Source: Planctomycetota bacterium (GTDB taxonomy: Bacteria > Planctomycetota > UBA8108 > UBA1146). From it: a stretch of DNA of 64,000 bases. Shown here piece after piece: positions 44,201 through 54,588 of the stretch (position 1 is its first letter; each line of letters begins with the position of its first letter). The notes beneath the pieces are model-generated. The model saw only the letters and a list, made by a program, of their open reading frames with translations. It made no database searches and had not been told where the DNA came from. The position numbers were made by a program, and so were the translations under genes. The stretch lies in NCBI GenBank assembly GCA_014240375.1, contig JAAZXB010000011.1, forward strand, positions 50,512 through 114,511. Direction: 5' to 3'.

Positions 44201-45955
44201 TTGATCCCCATCAGAGCATTCCGGTTCCTGGTTCCGATGGTCAAGCAGGAGAAATCCGTGATCGCCTGCGGAGTACTGCTGATCCTCGTGACCAGCATCT
44301 GCCAGGTGGCGGTTCCTCGGCTGATCGGGGTTGCAGTGGAGCGGCTCGAATCGGGTGTCGGCCTCGACCTGGTGATTCCCGTGGCGATGGCGATGCTCGG
44401 CGCAGTACTGATTCGCGGTGTCACTTCTTTCTGGGCGCGCAAGACGGTGATCGGGTCGAGTCGGCGCATCGAGAAGAGACTACGCGATCGGATGTTTCAA
44501 CACATCGAACAGCTCGACGGATCATTCCATGCGAAGTTGCACACCGGCGATCTGATGAGTCGATTCAATAGCGATGTCGAGGCTGTCAGGATGGTCTTCG
44601 GTCCGGCGATCATGTATTCGGTACAGACCGTCTTCATCCTGATCTTCACTATCACTTTGATGCTTCAAATCGACTGGCAGTTGACCCTCTGGTCATTGTT
44701 TCCGCTGGCCCTGATCACCATGACGGTACGCTTCATCGGCCCGTTGATACACAACCGATCGATGCGCGGTCAGGAGATGCTCGCAGACATCTCGGTTCAC
44801 GCACAGGAGAACTTCGCCAACGCACCGGTGGTGAAAGCGTTCGTCGTGGAAGATGCTGAAATCGACCGGATGAATCGATTGAGTCATGCCTACTTCCAGC
44901 AAAACATCCGTATCGCTCAATTGAGAGCATTCACCGGCAGCGCCTTTTCATTGTTCGGTGATCTGGCGCTGGTGACGCTATTGCTGGTCGGAGGCTTACG
45001 AATCCTCTCGGGAGATCTGAGCCTGGGAGAATTCGCCACCTTCAACGGCTGCCAGTTGCTGTTGATCTGGCCGATGATCGCCCTCGGCTGGGTGATGAAT
45101 CTGTTTCACCGCGGTGCAGCAAGTGCCGAGAGGATCCAGGCGATCCTCGATTCGATCCCCGCGGTGGACGATTCGAAGGCTCGATCGGAACACCAGGTAC
45201 AGGACGGTGGAGTCTCCTTCGATCAGGTGTGCTTCCGTTATCCACAAGCAGAAGAGCCGACCCTCGAACAGATCTCCTTTGATTTGCCCGGTGGCCAGAC
45301 TCTCGGTGTGGTCGGTGCGACTGCCAGCGGTAAGACCACTCTACTGAACCTGATTCCTCGACTGTCCCCGACCGACAGCGGCAACATATTCATCGACCAG
45401 ATACCGATCGAGCACTACACCCTCGATTCACTGCGTGGATCGATTGCAATGGTTCCGCAAGAACCATTCCTGTTCAGTGCGACCATCGCCGACAACATCT
45501 CCTTTGGAGTCGATCACGCCTCGATGGATGAAATCGTCGAAGTCTCACGGCTGGTCCGGATGCATGACGAAATCGGTAAGTTTCCTGATCGTTACGATCA
45601 ACGCGTTGGCGAGCGAGGCATCACTCTCAGCGGTGGACAAAAACAACGGATTGCCATCGCCCGGGCCATCCTGCAACGGCCTCGAATCCTGATCCTTGAC
45701 GATGTCTTGTCAGCAGTCGATTCAGAGACTGAAACCACCATCCTCGAGGGACTGCGTGACTGGACCGAGGATCTCACCGCACTGATCGTCACTCACCGCC
45801 TCAGTGCCATCACTCATGCAGATGAGATCTTGGTCCTCGATCAAGGAAGAATTGTCGAACGAGGAAACCACCGAGAGCTGCTCAACAAGAAGGGCCGATA
45901 CCACAAATTGTGGCGTCGCCAGACGGTCGAGGGTGAACTGGAGGATTTCGAATGA
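44201..45955 (+). CDS. ABC exporter half-transporter, subunit 1
   Basis: 584 aa, TTG start with CCAGGAG upstream. Six-helix type 1 exporter domain (about 15-300) and an ABC ATPase: Walker A 'GATASGKTTL', Q-loop 'VPQEPFLFS', signature 'LSGGQKQR', Walker B 'ILILDDVLSAVD'. The residue after Walker B is Asp instead of the catalytic Glu, so this subunit forms a degenerate site, as expected in heterodimeric exporters (LmrCD/TM287-288 type). Its stop overlaps the ATG of the partner gene (ATGA at 45952-45955). The substrate, lipid or drug-like, is unknown. Confidence 0.93.
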   Translation: MIPIRAFRFLVPMVKQEKSVIACGVLLILVTSICQVAVPRLIGVAVERLESGVGLDLVIPVAMAMLGAVLIRGVTSFWARKTVIGSSRRIEKRLRDRMFQHIEQLDGSFHAKLHTGDLMSRFNSDVEAVRMVFGPAIMYSVQTVFILIFTITLMLQIDWQLTLWSLFPLALITMTVRFIGPLIHNRSMRGQEMLADISVHAQENFANAPVVKAFVVEDAEIDRMNRLSHAYFQQNIRIAQLRAFTGSAFSLFGDLALVTLLLVGGLRILSGDLSLGEFATFNGCQLLLIWPMIALGWVMNLFHRGAASAERIQAILDSIPAVDDSKARSEHQVQDGGVSFDQVCFRYPQAEEPTLEQISFDLPGGQTLGVVGATASGKTTLLNLIPRLSPTDSGNIFIDQIPIEHYTLDSLRGSIAMVPQEPFLFSATIADNISFGVDHASMDEIVEVSRLVRMHDEIGKFPDRYDQRVGERGITLSGGQKQRIAIARAILQRPRILILDDVLSAVDSETETTILEGLRDWTEDLTALIVTHRLSAITHADEILVLDQGRIVERGNHRELLNKKGRYHKLWRRQTVEGELEDFE

Positions 45956-47883
45956 CCTCCCGAAAACCTGACAAAGATGACGACCGTAAAGATGATGACG
46001 AAGTCGAAGACTTCCATGTCGAGGAACTCATCGATCGCCCCTTCAGTCGATTGCTCGCAGGTCGACTGCTGAAGTACCTGCGGCCCTACCGCCGAATGGT
46101 ACTGCTGTCGGTGATCTTGATCATCTGTAGCACGATGCTCACCCTTGTCGGTCCTTTACTGGTCAAGGAAGCCATCGATGGGCCCCTTTCAATGTCGATC
46201 GGCAGCGACCAGGCGAGCAGTGAAACCGGTTCACTTCTCACCGAACTGGCGCAGCAGGTGGGCCTCGAATCGATCGATGAAGAAAGCGATGACCAGCAAC
46301 GAATCAGCTGGATGTGGCTGATCGCTGGCTGCTACTTCTCGATCTTGATGTTGCAATTGATCATCCAGTACATCCAAACGATGGTGCTGGAGATGACCGG
46401 ACAAAGCGTCACCAAGGACCTGAGAATGGAGGTGTTCGCACACCTCCAGAAACAGAGCTCCAGCTTCTACCACCGTAATCCTGTCGGGCGTCTCGTGACA
46501 CGAGTGACCAACGATGTCGAAGCTCTCAACGAACTCTTTGCCAGTGGTTTCGTGTCGTTGGCGGGGGACCTTCTCGCCATCACCGGAATCGTCGCGATGC
46601 TCTTCTGGACCAACGCAGAACTCGCTTCGATGGTCTTGCTGGTGACACCTCTGGTTGTGGTGGCCACCACGATTTTTCGTAAGTTTGCACGCAAGCACTA
46701 CCGCGAGATGAGACGACGCCTCGCCCACCTCAATGCTTACACCCAGGAATCGATCAGTGGCATGGAAGTGGTGCAGGTCTGCCGCCGTGAAAAACAACAA
46801 GCTCAACGCTATTCGCGGATCAATGGCACCCTGAGAGAAGCGCATCTCAACAGCATCTTCTGGTATGCACTGTTCTTTCCCACCGTCGAGATCCTGTCGG
46901 TGATTGCACTGGTGACCATCGTCATCCAGGGTGGCGCCCGGATCGATGCTGGCACCGCGACCTTTGGTGAGTTTTTTCTCTTCTGGACCTACCTGACTCG
47001 CCTCTTCTCTCCCCTGAGAGACCTTGCCGAGAAGTACAACCTGCTGCAATCGGCGATGGCTTCCAGTGAACGGATCTTCGGTCTCCTCGATACCGATTCA
47101 TCTCTACCAGAACCAGTGGTCGTGGTCGATGCCGACGACCGTTCGGTAGCGCGCACCGAAGAAATCCGCTTCGATCAGGTCTCCTTCAGCTACGACGGCA
47201 AGACCCCGGTACTGGAAAACTTGTCCTTCACCGTCGGAAGTGGAGAAACCATCGCCGTGGTGGGAGCAACTGGTGCAGGAAAGAGCACCATCATCAACCT
47301 GCTATTACGCTTCCACGATCCATCTAGTGGTTCGATCACCATCGGAGATCGGGACATCCGGAATCAATCGCTCGCCAGTCATCGAGAGCGTTTTGGACTG
47401 GTACTACAAGACGTTTCGGTTCTTTCACGAACTCTCGAAGAGAACATCCGCTTCGATCGAAACCTCGACCGCGACCGCATCAGCTGGGCACTGGAACAGG
47501 TACGCGGTTCTGCCATCGTCGCACGCCAGAAACTGGGACTCGATGAACCGATGATGGAGCGTGGCCGTACCCTATCCAGCGGAGAGAGGCAGTTGATCTC
47601 CTTTGCCCGGGCACTTGCAGGCGATCCACCGATTCTGGTGCTCGATGAAGCGACCAGTCATGTCGATACCGAAACCGAGGCACTGATCCAGGATGCGATC
47701 GATCGGCTGGTCAAGGGCCGCACCTCGGTGATCGTGGCTCACCGCCTGAGCACGGTGAGGAAAGCAGATCGGATCCTCGTGATGCACCACGGCCAATTGC
47801 GCGAGGAAGGCGGCCATGACGAGTTGGTGGCCCTCGATGGGATCTACGCTCGCCTGGTGAAGTTGCAGTTCGGAAACTCTTGA
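45952..47883 (+). CDS. ABC exporter half-transporter, subunit 2
   Basis: 643 aa. An acidic/basic N-terminal extension ('KPDKDDDRKDDDEVEDF') precedes six transmembrane helices (about 40-340). ATPase domain with Walker A 'GATGAGKST', Q-loop 'VLQDVSVLS', the slightly changed signature 'LSSGERQL', and Walker B 'ILVLDEATSHVD' with the catalytic Glu present. Together with the preceding subunit it makes a heterodimer with one canonical and one degenerate ATP site. The large helix 1-2 loop (about 85-125) is soluble and acidic. Confidence 0.93.
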   Translation: MTSRKPDKDDDRKDDDEVEDFHVEELIDRPFSRLLAGRLLKYLRPYRRMVLLSVILIICSTMLTLVGPLLVKEAIDGPLSMSIGSDQASSETGSLLTELAQQVGLESIDEESDDQQRISWMWLIAGCYFSILMLQLIIQYIQTMVLEMTGQSVTKDLRMEVFAHLQKQSSSFYHRNPVGRLVTRVTNDVEALNELFASGFVSLAGDLLAITGIVAMLFWTNAELASMVLLVTPLVVVATTIFRKFARKHYREMRRRLAHLNAYTQESISGMEVVQVCRREKQQAQRYSRINGTLREAHLNSIFWYALFFPTVEILSVIALVTIVIQGGARIDAGTATFGEFFLFWTYLTRLFSPLRDLAEKYNLLQSAMASSERIFGLLDTDSSLPEPVVVVDADDRSVARTEEIRFDQVSFSYDGKTPVLENLSFTVGSGETIAVVGATGAGKSTIINLLLRFHDPSSGSITIGDRDIRNQSLASHRERFGLVLQDVSVLSRTLEENIRFDRNLDRDRISWALEQVRGSAIVARQKLGLDEPMMERGRTLSSGERQLISFARALAGDPPILVLDEATSHVDTETEALIQDAIDRLVKGRTSVIVAHRLSTVRKADRILVMHHGQLREEGGHDELVALDGIYARLVKLQFGNS

Positions 47884-47976
47884 GCGCCGATCGACCGTTG
47901 CATCTTGCTCCAGGCCACTCCATCCTCCAGTTAAATCCAGAATCCGTCACAGGACCGAGATGAGAGAGAAATCCCG

Positions 47977-49956
47977 ATGACCCAGTGGAACAGACTGACT
48001 TTAATTTTCACCGTACTGACTACCTTTACCAGTGGTTCAGTCCGAGCAGATGACCTGGCACGCTTTTATCCCGAAGGGTGCTACCTCTACGCAGGAAGTA
48101 GCGGCTGGAACGGAATCGAGGACTCCTTCGCCAGCAGTCCCGCCGGAAAGATCTGCTCTCAACCTCGCTATCAAGGACTTCGTGGATATCGTGAGAAGTT
48201 CGCCAGTACCCTGGCCCAGTTGCTGGAACCCTTGATGAAGGGAACGCGCAACAGCGGTGGTCATTCTTCAAGTTCGACAGCGGTGTTCCTCGATGCCGAC
48301 CGACTTCAGATGATCATCCATGCGATGAAGCACGGCGTTTCGATCGGCATTCCACATTTCGATATCGATCCGATGAATCCAGAACTTCTCGGTTATCTCA
48401 TCATCGATGCAGGAGAAGAGTCGCAGCACTATCGAAACCTGGTCGCGATGCTGCTGGGGGAGAACGATCTACTCCGGGAAGATCCACATATCCAGACACT
48501 CGCGGACACTCGATGGACCGTGGCTACTCTCGACAATGATCCTCCACAAGAGATCTGGTGGGGGATTCATCAGCAACGGCTGGTCGTTGCCAGCGGCCAG
48601 CGCAGTGTCGAGATCTACCTGGAGATGTGTGAAGGTCAACAACCCACCCTCGCCGACAGCAAAACATATAAGAATGGCCTTCAGCGTTGCATCGGAAGTT
48701 CACGGATCAGTGCATCCTTCCAGTTCGATCTACCGGCCCTCTTTGATCAGATCTTCGGTCTGATGGAGGAGTTCGGTGCCGAAATCCCTCCAGGGGCCGA
48801 GCAAGTCGTCGACCAGATCACCCGGATTGGCGCTCTGCATGCCGGAGTCGGGGTGATCGGCGCTGACGAGGTGACTTTCACTTCCGGGGTCAGTTTCCCC
48901 GTGTTCGATACCGTCGGGGGAGGAGCTCCACTCTCCTCGGAGATGTTCTCGATCCTGCCAGAAAATCCTTTTCTCTTCTTCTCGTCCACCTTCGATGCAC
49001 CCGCCATCTTCGAGCAGATCGAAGAAGAACTCGTGTCTCTATTGGCCGACGATGTGAAGTGGAAGGTGGAACAGGGCAAGAAGACCTTTCAGGCGTTGAT
49101 CGGCACCTCGGTCGAGAATCTGGTCGCCGCCTTCGGTCATCGAATCACCCTGTTCGAGGAACCCACTGCCAGAGGCATCATTCCAGGCCTGGTGATGACC
49201 TTGGCCGGTGCCGACAGCGAGCAATGGAATCGACTGCTCGCCAAACAGCTGCCCATGATCCAGCTGTTGATCCGATCTTCTGGAATCCGCTGTAGCCTCC
49301 AGACACTCGATCTACCGCCGCACGAAGGTCAGGTCGAGCCGATCCGCTACCTTCAGCTCCTCGGTCTCGAGAGTCCCGTGGTGCCCGCATGGACCACCAT
49401 CGGGGATGAACTGGTCTTCGCTCTCCACCCGACCGTGCTGGAGCAGCTGCTTCATCGCCTCGAAACCCGGGGGGCAGACTCTGGTCGTTTCCAGTTACCG
49501 ACACTGGTCGCCGGAGCCACCCAGGAGAGCGCGATCGGCCCCAATGGCATCGGCATGCTCGATGCTGGCGCGCTGCTCCAGTGGAGTTGGCCCTCCATCG
49601 TCCCGGCAATTCAGTCGATTTCGGAGCGGGCTTCGCTGTCGATCGATGCCGCATCGATCCCACCGGCTCACATCTTTGATGAGTGGAAGATGACCAGTGC
49701 CATGTGGATCGACGAGAGTGGATTCCGAGCGACCAAGACATCCCCGCTACCGACCGGGCCCGAGTTCATCGGCGGTCTCATCCTGGGACTGATCTCTGCG
49801 AGCGCTGATTTCACCCGCGAGATGGTCGAGAGCATCGAAACAGATGCGGTGCCTGAACAGAGTGTGCCGCAGGAATCTACGCCGCATGAATCTACGCCGC
49901 AGATCGACGACAAGCCCGATCCGCTGAAAAAAGAAATCCGCGGAGAGCCGCTCTAG
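47977..49956 (+). CDS. Secreted DUF3352-like protein of unknown function
   Basis: 659 aa. ATG 47977 with GAGAGA upstream; signal peptide cleaved near 'SGSVRAD'. The sequence starts 'LARFYPEGCYLYAGSSGW', the pattern of exported planctomycete proteins whose first strand reads 'xxxxPxxxxxYxxxxx' and that are often placed in DUF3352. It continues as a long alternation of beta and helical segments, with no enzyme motif or transmembrane helix apart from a weakly hydrophobic 'FIGGLILGLISAS' near 600. The C-terminus carries a 15-bp duplicated linker ('PQESTPHESTPQ'). Function unknown. Confidence 0.75.
   Translation: MTQWNRLTLIFTVLTTFTSGSVRADDLARFYPEGCYLYAGSSGWNGIEDSFASSPAGKICSQPRYQGLRGYREKFASTLAQLLEPLMKGTRNSGGHSSSSTAVFLDADRLQMIIHAMKHGVSIGIPHFDIDPMNPELLGYLIIDAGEESQHYRNLVAMLLGENDLLREDPHIQTLADTRWTVATLDNDPPQEIWWGIHQQRLVVASGQRSVEIYLEMCEGQQPTLADSKTYKNGLQRCIGSSRISASFQFDLPALFDQIFGLMEEFGAEIPPGAEQVVDQITRIGALHAGVGVIGADEVTFTSGVSFPVFDTVGGGAPLSSEMFSILPENPFLFFSSTFDAPAIFEQIEEELVSLLADDVKWKVEQGKKTFQALIGTSVENLVAAFGHRITLFEEPTARGIIPGLVMTLAGADSEQWNRLLAKQLPMIQLLIRSSGIRCSLQTLDLPPHEGQVEPIRYLQLLGLESPVVPAWTTIGDELVFALHPTVLEQLLHRLETRGADSGRFQLPTLVAGATQESAIGPNGIGMLDAGALLQWSWPSIVPAIQSISERASLSIDAASIPPAHIFDEWKMTSAMWIDESGFRATKTSPLPTGPEFIGGLILGLISASADFTREMVESIETDAVPEQSVPQESTPHESTPQIDDKPDPLKKEIRGEPL
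49867..49902 (+). repeat. 15-bp in-frame duplication near C-terminus
   Basis: Two units (ccgcaggaatctacg and one variant) plus a partial third encode PQEST/PHEST in the C-terminal linker of the secreted protein. Confidence 0.8.
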
Positions 49957-49973
49957 ACGGTACTGCGCGCCAG

Positions 49974-51176
49974 TTAGATCGACCCCAGTTGCGGCAACGG
50001 GCCCACCAGTGGAGTGATGTACTCGATGAACTCCGAGTTCACATCGCATCCGCCTTCGATCCAGGATGGTGGCATCGTTCGGGTCTTTCCCGCCACCTCT
50101 GCCAGCGGCACCGGCACGTACTCGACCTGGTAGGGTGAATCGGACACCCTGCGAAGCGTCAAACTGGCCCCGGCCAACCCATCGGCTGCGGCCAGCACCG
50201 CATGTCGACCACTGGCTCTCGCCTCTTCTGCATCGACCTTGCTGACACAACCGGCGAAGGATCGTTGCAGGTAGCCGAAGGTATCGGCTCGTACCCTTAA
50301 CTTGTGACCCAGGCGCTCTCGAATCAGACGAGCCAGATGATCGCCCAGTGCACCGCTGCCCGAAAGCTGGACATTTCCGTGGGCATCTCTTTCCACCTCG
50401 CCAGAAAATTGCTCTGCCAGACTCTGAGCGATCGCAGTGCCAGACTGATCGTGAATCCCCTCGCTGACGGCGATCATGCAACGCCCCATGGCGCTGTAAA
50501 CACGATCGACATCGGCGATGAATTGCTCGACTTCGAATACCGATTCAGGCAAGTAAATCAGATGCGGCCCGGTTCCATGTTCGCTTCTGGCGAGTGCCGA
50601 GGCCGCCGTCAAGAAACCAGCATGGCGCCCCATGATCACATCGATCTTGATCCCCGGGAGCGCTTTGTTGTCGAGACTGTCACCGATCAGCGCGCAAGCA
50701 ACAAATCGAGCCGCCGAGCCGAAGCCAGGAGTGTGATCATTCAATACCAGGTCATTGTCGATGGTCTTGGGGACATGGAACGCTTTGAGGTCATGTCCCG
50801 CCGCAGCCGCCACCTCGGAAACGATGCGGCAAGTGTCCGCACTGTCGTTGCCTCCGATGTAGAAGAAATAACGGATGTCCCTCTTCGCCAGTTGCTGGAA
50901 GATCTTCTTGCAGTACTCCTCGTCTGGCTTGTCACGACTGGAGCCGAGAGTGGCTCCCGGAGTCGCGGCGATCTGCTCCAGCTGGTCTCCTGGCAGATCG
51001 GTGAGGTCGACCAGATCATCTTCGAGCATTCCTCGCACCGCATGACGCGCTCCGTAGATGGAGCCGGCCAATCCGGTCTCCTGGATCGCCTCGATCACGC
51101 CAACGAGAGACGCGTTGATGACGACCGTGGGGCCGCCTGACTGGGCGATGACAGCATTCTGTGCCGATTGACTCAT
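49974..51176 (-). CDS. pfp: 6-phosphofructokinase, pyrophosphate-dependent type
   Basis: 400 aa. ATG 51176 with GAGGGATTGG upstream; an in-frame start two codons earlier is also possible. Motifs: 'AVIAQSGGPTVVINASL' (phosphate donor loop), 'YIGGNDSADT', where ATP-dependent enzymes have GGDGS, 'VPKTIDNDL', with the Lys characteristic of PPi enzymes, 'MGRHAGFL', and 'PESVFEVEQF' for substrate binding. These changes point to PPi as phosphoryl donor, making the fructose-6-phosphate/fructose-1,6-bisphosphate step reversible. Cytoplasmic, glycolysis/gluconeogenesis. No glycolytic neighbours are in view. Confidence 0.92.
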   Translation of the reverse strand: MSQSAQNAVIAQSGGPTVVINASLVGVIEAIQETGLAGSIYGARHAVRGMLEDDLVDLTDLPGDQLEQIAATPGATLGSSRDKPDEEYCKKIFQQLAKRDIRYFFYIGGNDSADTCRIVSEVAAAAGHDLKAFHVPKTIDNDLVLNDHTPGFGSAARFVACALIGDSLDNKALPGIKIDVIMGRHAGFLTAASALARSEHGTGPHLIYLPESVFEVEQFIADVDRVYSAMGRCMIAVSEGIHDQSGTAIAQSLAEQFSGEVERDAHGNVQLSGSGALGDHLARLIRERLGHKLRVRADTFGYLQRSFAGCVSKVDAEEARASGRHAVLAAADGLAGASLTLRRVSDSPYQVEYVPVPLAEVAGKTRTMPPSWIEGGCDVNSEFIEYITPLVGPLPQLGSI

Positions 51177-51284
51177 GACCAATCCCTCCTCGGACTCGCA
51201 CCGGTTGGACTCGAACGATTATGGCGCGGTGCCACTCTCCGAGGGTACACCAGCCGGGGTTGCCGATGCGACCGACTCGCCGCG

Positions 51285-52652
51285 TTACTTCCCCGGTAGA
51301 TCCGGCGATCGATCGATGATGATCCGATCGGTAACCTCACCATCCGATCGGACATTCTCCATCTGCAACTGGTCAGAATCGATGGTGATCAGTGCCGAAC
51401 CGAAGACGGCCTGACTCTTCACCATCACCGGATGGTCACCGGTCTTCTTGACATGACCTCCGCCATGACCCACCACCGCGTAAACGGTTCCACCACCATC
51501 TTCAGTCCAGTAACGCTCACCCTCCCAGCGGATGATCTTGCCATCGCTACGGAGCACTTCCGTGGCAGGAACCGGATGATCGACACTCTCCCCGTAGCCA
51601 TACACTCCCTGGATCAGTCCCGATCGTTCGTAGATGTGAGAGTGTCCCGCCAGCACCAGGTCGACCCCTCCCGCTTCCAGGATCGGCACCGCCACTTCCC
51701 GCATCTTGACCAGGCGGCCCTCGCTGTCCTGGAAGTTGTTCGACCGGTGCGAACCTAGGCTATACGGAGGATGATGGAAAAATGCGATGATCCACATGCT
51801 ATCGGTCTGCGACAGATCCGCTTCCAACCACTTCATCATCGGACCCGCCGGGTCGATGGCATCTCCGCTCGAATCGAGCGAGATGAAATGGACAGAACCG
51901 TAATCGAAGGAGTAATACGCTTCGGTTCCACTGGCAACACCACCGCATTGACCTGCGGTAGGTAACAGATACGCCTCGAAATAAGGGCCCGCCTGGTCGA
52001 CGCTGGTCGAACTCTTCATCTCGTGATTCCCCGGTGCAGGCCAGCAAGCGATGGATGAAAGGATATCCCGATAGGGCCTGAAGAAGCGTGCCGAAAACTC
52101 TCCGTCTCGACCTCGGCTATAGGCCATGTCACCGACATGCAGCATCAGATCGAGCGGCGTATCACCGAGAAACTCCACCATCGAATCCCTGACCTGGTAC
52201 TGCACTGGACCACCGGTGCCAGAATCTCCCAGCGCCCAGATCCTCAACGGCCCATCCTGATCAACTGCCGGAGCGGAGCGGAACTGTCCCCTTCCCACCG
52301 ACAAGTCACCATTGCTGGCCCGGTACTGAATCTCTGTTCGATGGGGCAAGCCCTCGAGAACCACGTGATGATCGAGATAATCCTCACCATATCGAGATGG
52401 AACGGTCTCTCCCTCGACCACGTGTACCTGCTGCGATCCATCTGCAACATCCCCGAACAGTTGCCATTCGATCCGTGGTACTCCGATAAATCGAGTGGAG
52501 GTGCGCCAGGCGATGATGGCTCGATCGCCGGCGACCTGCTGCAGGTAGGGGAGCCTCGCCTTGTCCATCGGAATCCAGCCGCGGCTATCCATGTGGCGGA
52601 TTCCCAGCAGGAGGCCCAGTCCCAGCAGCAACAGTAGTAATCCGCGCTTCAA
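51285..52652 (-). CDS. Purple acid phosphatase-like metallophosphoesterase, membrane-anchored
   Basis: 455 aa from a TTG at 52652 with CGAGGGGGG 3-8 bases upstream. An N-terminal leucine-rich helix ('LLLLLLGLGLLLGI') anchors or exports it. A fibronectin-type purple acid phosphatase N-domain (about 35-135) precedes the catalytic domain: 'WALGDSGTGG', 'LHVGDMAYSRG', 'APGNHEM', 'FFHHPPYS' and 'VLAGHSHIYERS'. All five metal-ligand blocks are present. It hydrolyses phosphoesters outside the cytoplasm, fitting with the PhoD and Tat phosphoesterases of the window. Divergent from the ABC-F gene. Confidence 0.92.
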   Translation of the reverse strand: MKRGLLLLLLGLGLLLGIRHMDSRGWIPMDKARLPYLQQVAGDRAIIAWRTSTRFIGVPRIEWQLFGDVADGSQQVHVVEGETVPSRYGEDYLDHHVVLEGLPHRTEIQYRASNGDLSVGRGQFRSAPAVDQDGPLRIWALGDSGTGGPVQYQVRDSMVEFLGDTPLDLMLHVGDMAYSRGRDGEFSARFFRPYRDILSSIACWPAPGNHEMKSSTSVDQAGPYFEAYLLPTAGQCGGVASGTEAYYSFDYGSVHFISLDSSGDAIDPAGPMMKWLEADLSQTDSMWIIAFFHHPPYSLGSHRSNNFQDSEGRLVKMREVAVPILEAGGVDLVLAGHSHIYERSGLIQGVYGYGESVDHPVPATEVLRSDGKIIRWEGERYWTEDGGGTVYAVVGHGGGHVKKTGDHPVMVKSQAVFGSALITIDSDQLQMENVRSDGEVTDRIIIDRSPDLPGK

Positions 52653-52746
52653 TGGCCCCCCTCGGGTCAAATATTTTTCGTTCCGCCTGCGGGTACGATA
52701 CGCCTTTCGCTGAGGAAGCGGTAGGATACCCAAAACAGGAGATCAC

Positions 52747-54588
52747 GTGCTTCAGATCCAGAGTATCGGAAAAAGATTCGGAGAGCAGGTCCTCTTCGAC
52801 AATGCCTCATCCCTCATCGAGGCGGGTGAGAAGGTCGGCATCGTCGGTGCCAATGGCCATGGTAAATCAACCTTGATCAAGATGATTCTTCGCGAAATAG
52901 CCCCGGATCAGGGTCAAATCAGCGTCCACAAGGGAATCCGTGTCGGACACCTTTCTCAGCATCTGGTCTTCGCCGAGAAGACGGCTCTCGAAGAGGCGAG
53001 TCTCTCCCTTCAGGTCAAGGAAGAGGGATACATCGAGATCCATCGCGCCGAAGCGATGTTGATGGGCCTGGGCTTCTCCAAAGCTCAACTGGATCAAGCC
53101 CCCGAACAACTCTCCGGCGGATACCAGGTGCGCCTCAATCTGGCCAAGGCACTGCTGGAAGATCCAGACCTGCTACTGCTAGACGAACCGAACAACTACC
53201 TCGATATCGTCAGCCTTCGCTGGCTTCGAGGTTTTCTGAAAAAGTGGCGAAGGACGATGCTACTGGTCACACACGATCGCGAGTTCATGGATTCGGTCAC
53301 CACTCACACCATCGCAGTCCACCGGCAAAAGCTGAGGAAGTTTACCGGAGGAACGGAAAAGGCCTGGGAGCAGATCTACATCGAAGAAGAGATGCATGAA
53401 AAAACCCGGATGAACTCCGAAAGGAAAATCGCCCACGAAATGCGGTTCGTCGAAAGGTTTCGAGCCAAGGCCCGGCGAGCCAGTCAGGCGCAATCTCGCC
53501 TGAAACAGATCGCAAAACGAGAACGACTCGACAAGCTCGACGAGATTTCCACCCTCTCCTTCTCTTTCAATCACATCAACAATCCTGGCAAGTGGTCGAC
53601 CGAGACCCGAGCGATGGAGTTCGCCTACGAGGGTGGAGAAACCCTCATCAGCGGAATGGAACTCCATGTCGGTGCCGGAGATCGGGTCGGAGTGATCGGT
53701 CCCAACGGAAAAGGTAAATCGACACTGCTGCGCTTGCTCGCAGGGGAACTCAAACCGGTCTCTGGAGAGGTTCGCTCTCATCCATCGACGGTTCATGGCC
53801 TGTTCGGCCAGAGCGCCATGGGAGTGCTGCAAGACAAGCGAACCATCGAAGATGAAATCAACAGCGCCAACACCATGCTGACCCGAACCCAGGTGCGCGA
53901 AATCTGCGGAGCAATGATGTTTGGTGGCGACCTGGCACTGAAAAAGGTCGAAGTCCTGTCGGGGGGCGAGAAGTCGAGAACCTTGCTGGGCCGGGTACTG
54001 GCTTGCCCATCGAACCTACTGCTGCTCGACGAGCCGACCAATCACCTCGACATGGCCAGCACCGAGGCTCTCATCGACGCGATCAATGTCTACCCTGGAG
54101 CGGTGGTGATGGTGACCCACGTCGAGTCCGTGTTGAGAGAAACTTGCAATCGCCTGGTCGTTTTCGATGCAGGAATCGCCCGGGTCTTCGAAGGTGATTA
54201 CGACACTTTCCTGAATCGCTTCGGCTGGAGTGAAGAGGCTGGTTCCAGAGATACAGGCGAGCGCAAGAAGAACGAGAACCGAAAGGACAAGAGACGGGGG
54301 AGGGCGCAGCTGATCCAGCAACGGTCCGCACTACTCAAGCCGTTACGATCGCAGATGGAGCGCAACGAAAAACTCATCATCACCATCGAAGAAAAAGCCA
54401 AGGACACGGAACAGCGGCTGATCCACGCATCGGAAGCCGGTGACGGCGAGCAGATCTCGCGATTATCGCAAGAACTGAAGAACATGAGAGAATCGATCGA
54501 TACTGCGTTTCACAAGCTCGAAGAAGCGTCCAAGGAACATGACCAGATCGAACAGCAGTTCGACGAAAAACTCGATCGAAGCGAGTGA
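52747..54588 (+). CDS. ABC-F family ATPase (ribosome-associated, Uup-like)
   Basis: 613 aa, GTG start with AACAGGAGATCAC. No transmembrane segment. Two ABC domains: 'GANGHGKST' with 'LSGGYQVRLNLAKALL' and 'LLLDEPNNYLD', and 'GPNGKGKST' with 'LSGGEKSRTLLGRVL' and 'LLLDEPTNHLD'. Between them is a basic helical linker ('RFRAKARRASQAQSRLKQI'), the P-site tRNA interaction motif region of ABC-F proteins. A C-terminal coiled coil (about 515-613) is long and highly charged, as in Uup. It acts on stalled or idle ribosomes or, for Uup-like members, structured nucleic acid. Confidence 0.93.
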   Translation: MLQIQSIGKRFGEQVLFDNASSLIEAGEKVGIVGANGHGKSTLIKMILREIAPDQGQISVHKGIRVGHLSQHLVFAEKTALEEASLSLQVKEEGYIEIHRAEAMLMGLGFSKAQLDQAPEQLSGGYQVRLNLAKALLEDPDLLLLDEPNNYLDIVSLRWLRGFLKKWRRTMLLVTHDREFMDSVTTHTIAVHRQKLRKFTGGTEKAWEQIYIEEEMHEKTRMNSERKIAHEMRFVERFRAKARRASQAQSRLKQIAKRERLDKLDEISTLSFSFNHINNPGKWSTETRAMEFAYEGGETLISGMELHVGAGDRVGVIGPNGKGKSTLLRLLAGELKPVSGEVRSHPSTVHGLFGQSAMGVLQDKRTIEDEINSANTMLTRTQVREICGAMMFGGDLALKKVEVLSGGEKSRTLLGRVLACPSNLLLLDEPTNHLDMASTEALIDAINVYPGAVVMVTHVESVLRETCNRLVVFDAGIARVFEGDYDTFLNRFGWSEEAGSRDTGERKKNENRKDKRRGRAQLIQQRSALLKPLRSQMERNEKLIITIEEKAKDTEQRLIHASEAGDGEQISRLSQELKNMRESIDTAFHKLEEASKEHDQIEQQFDEKLDRSE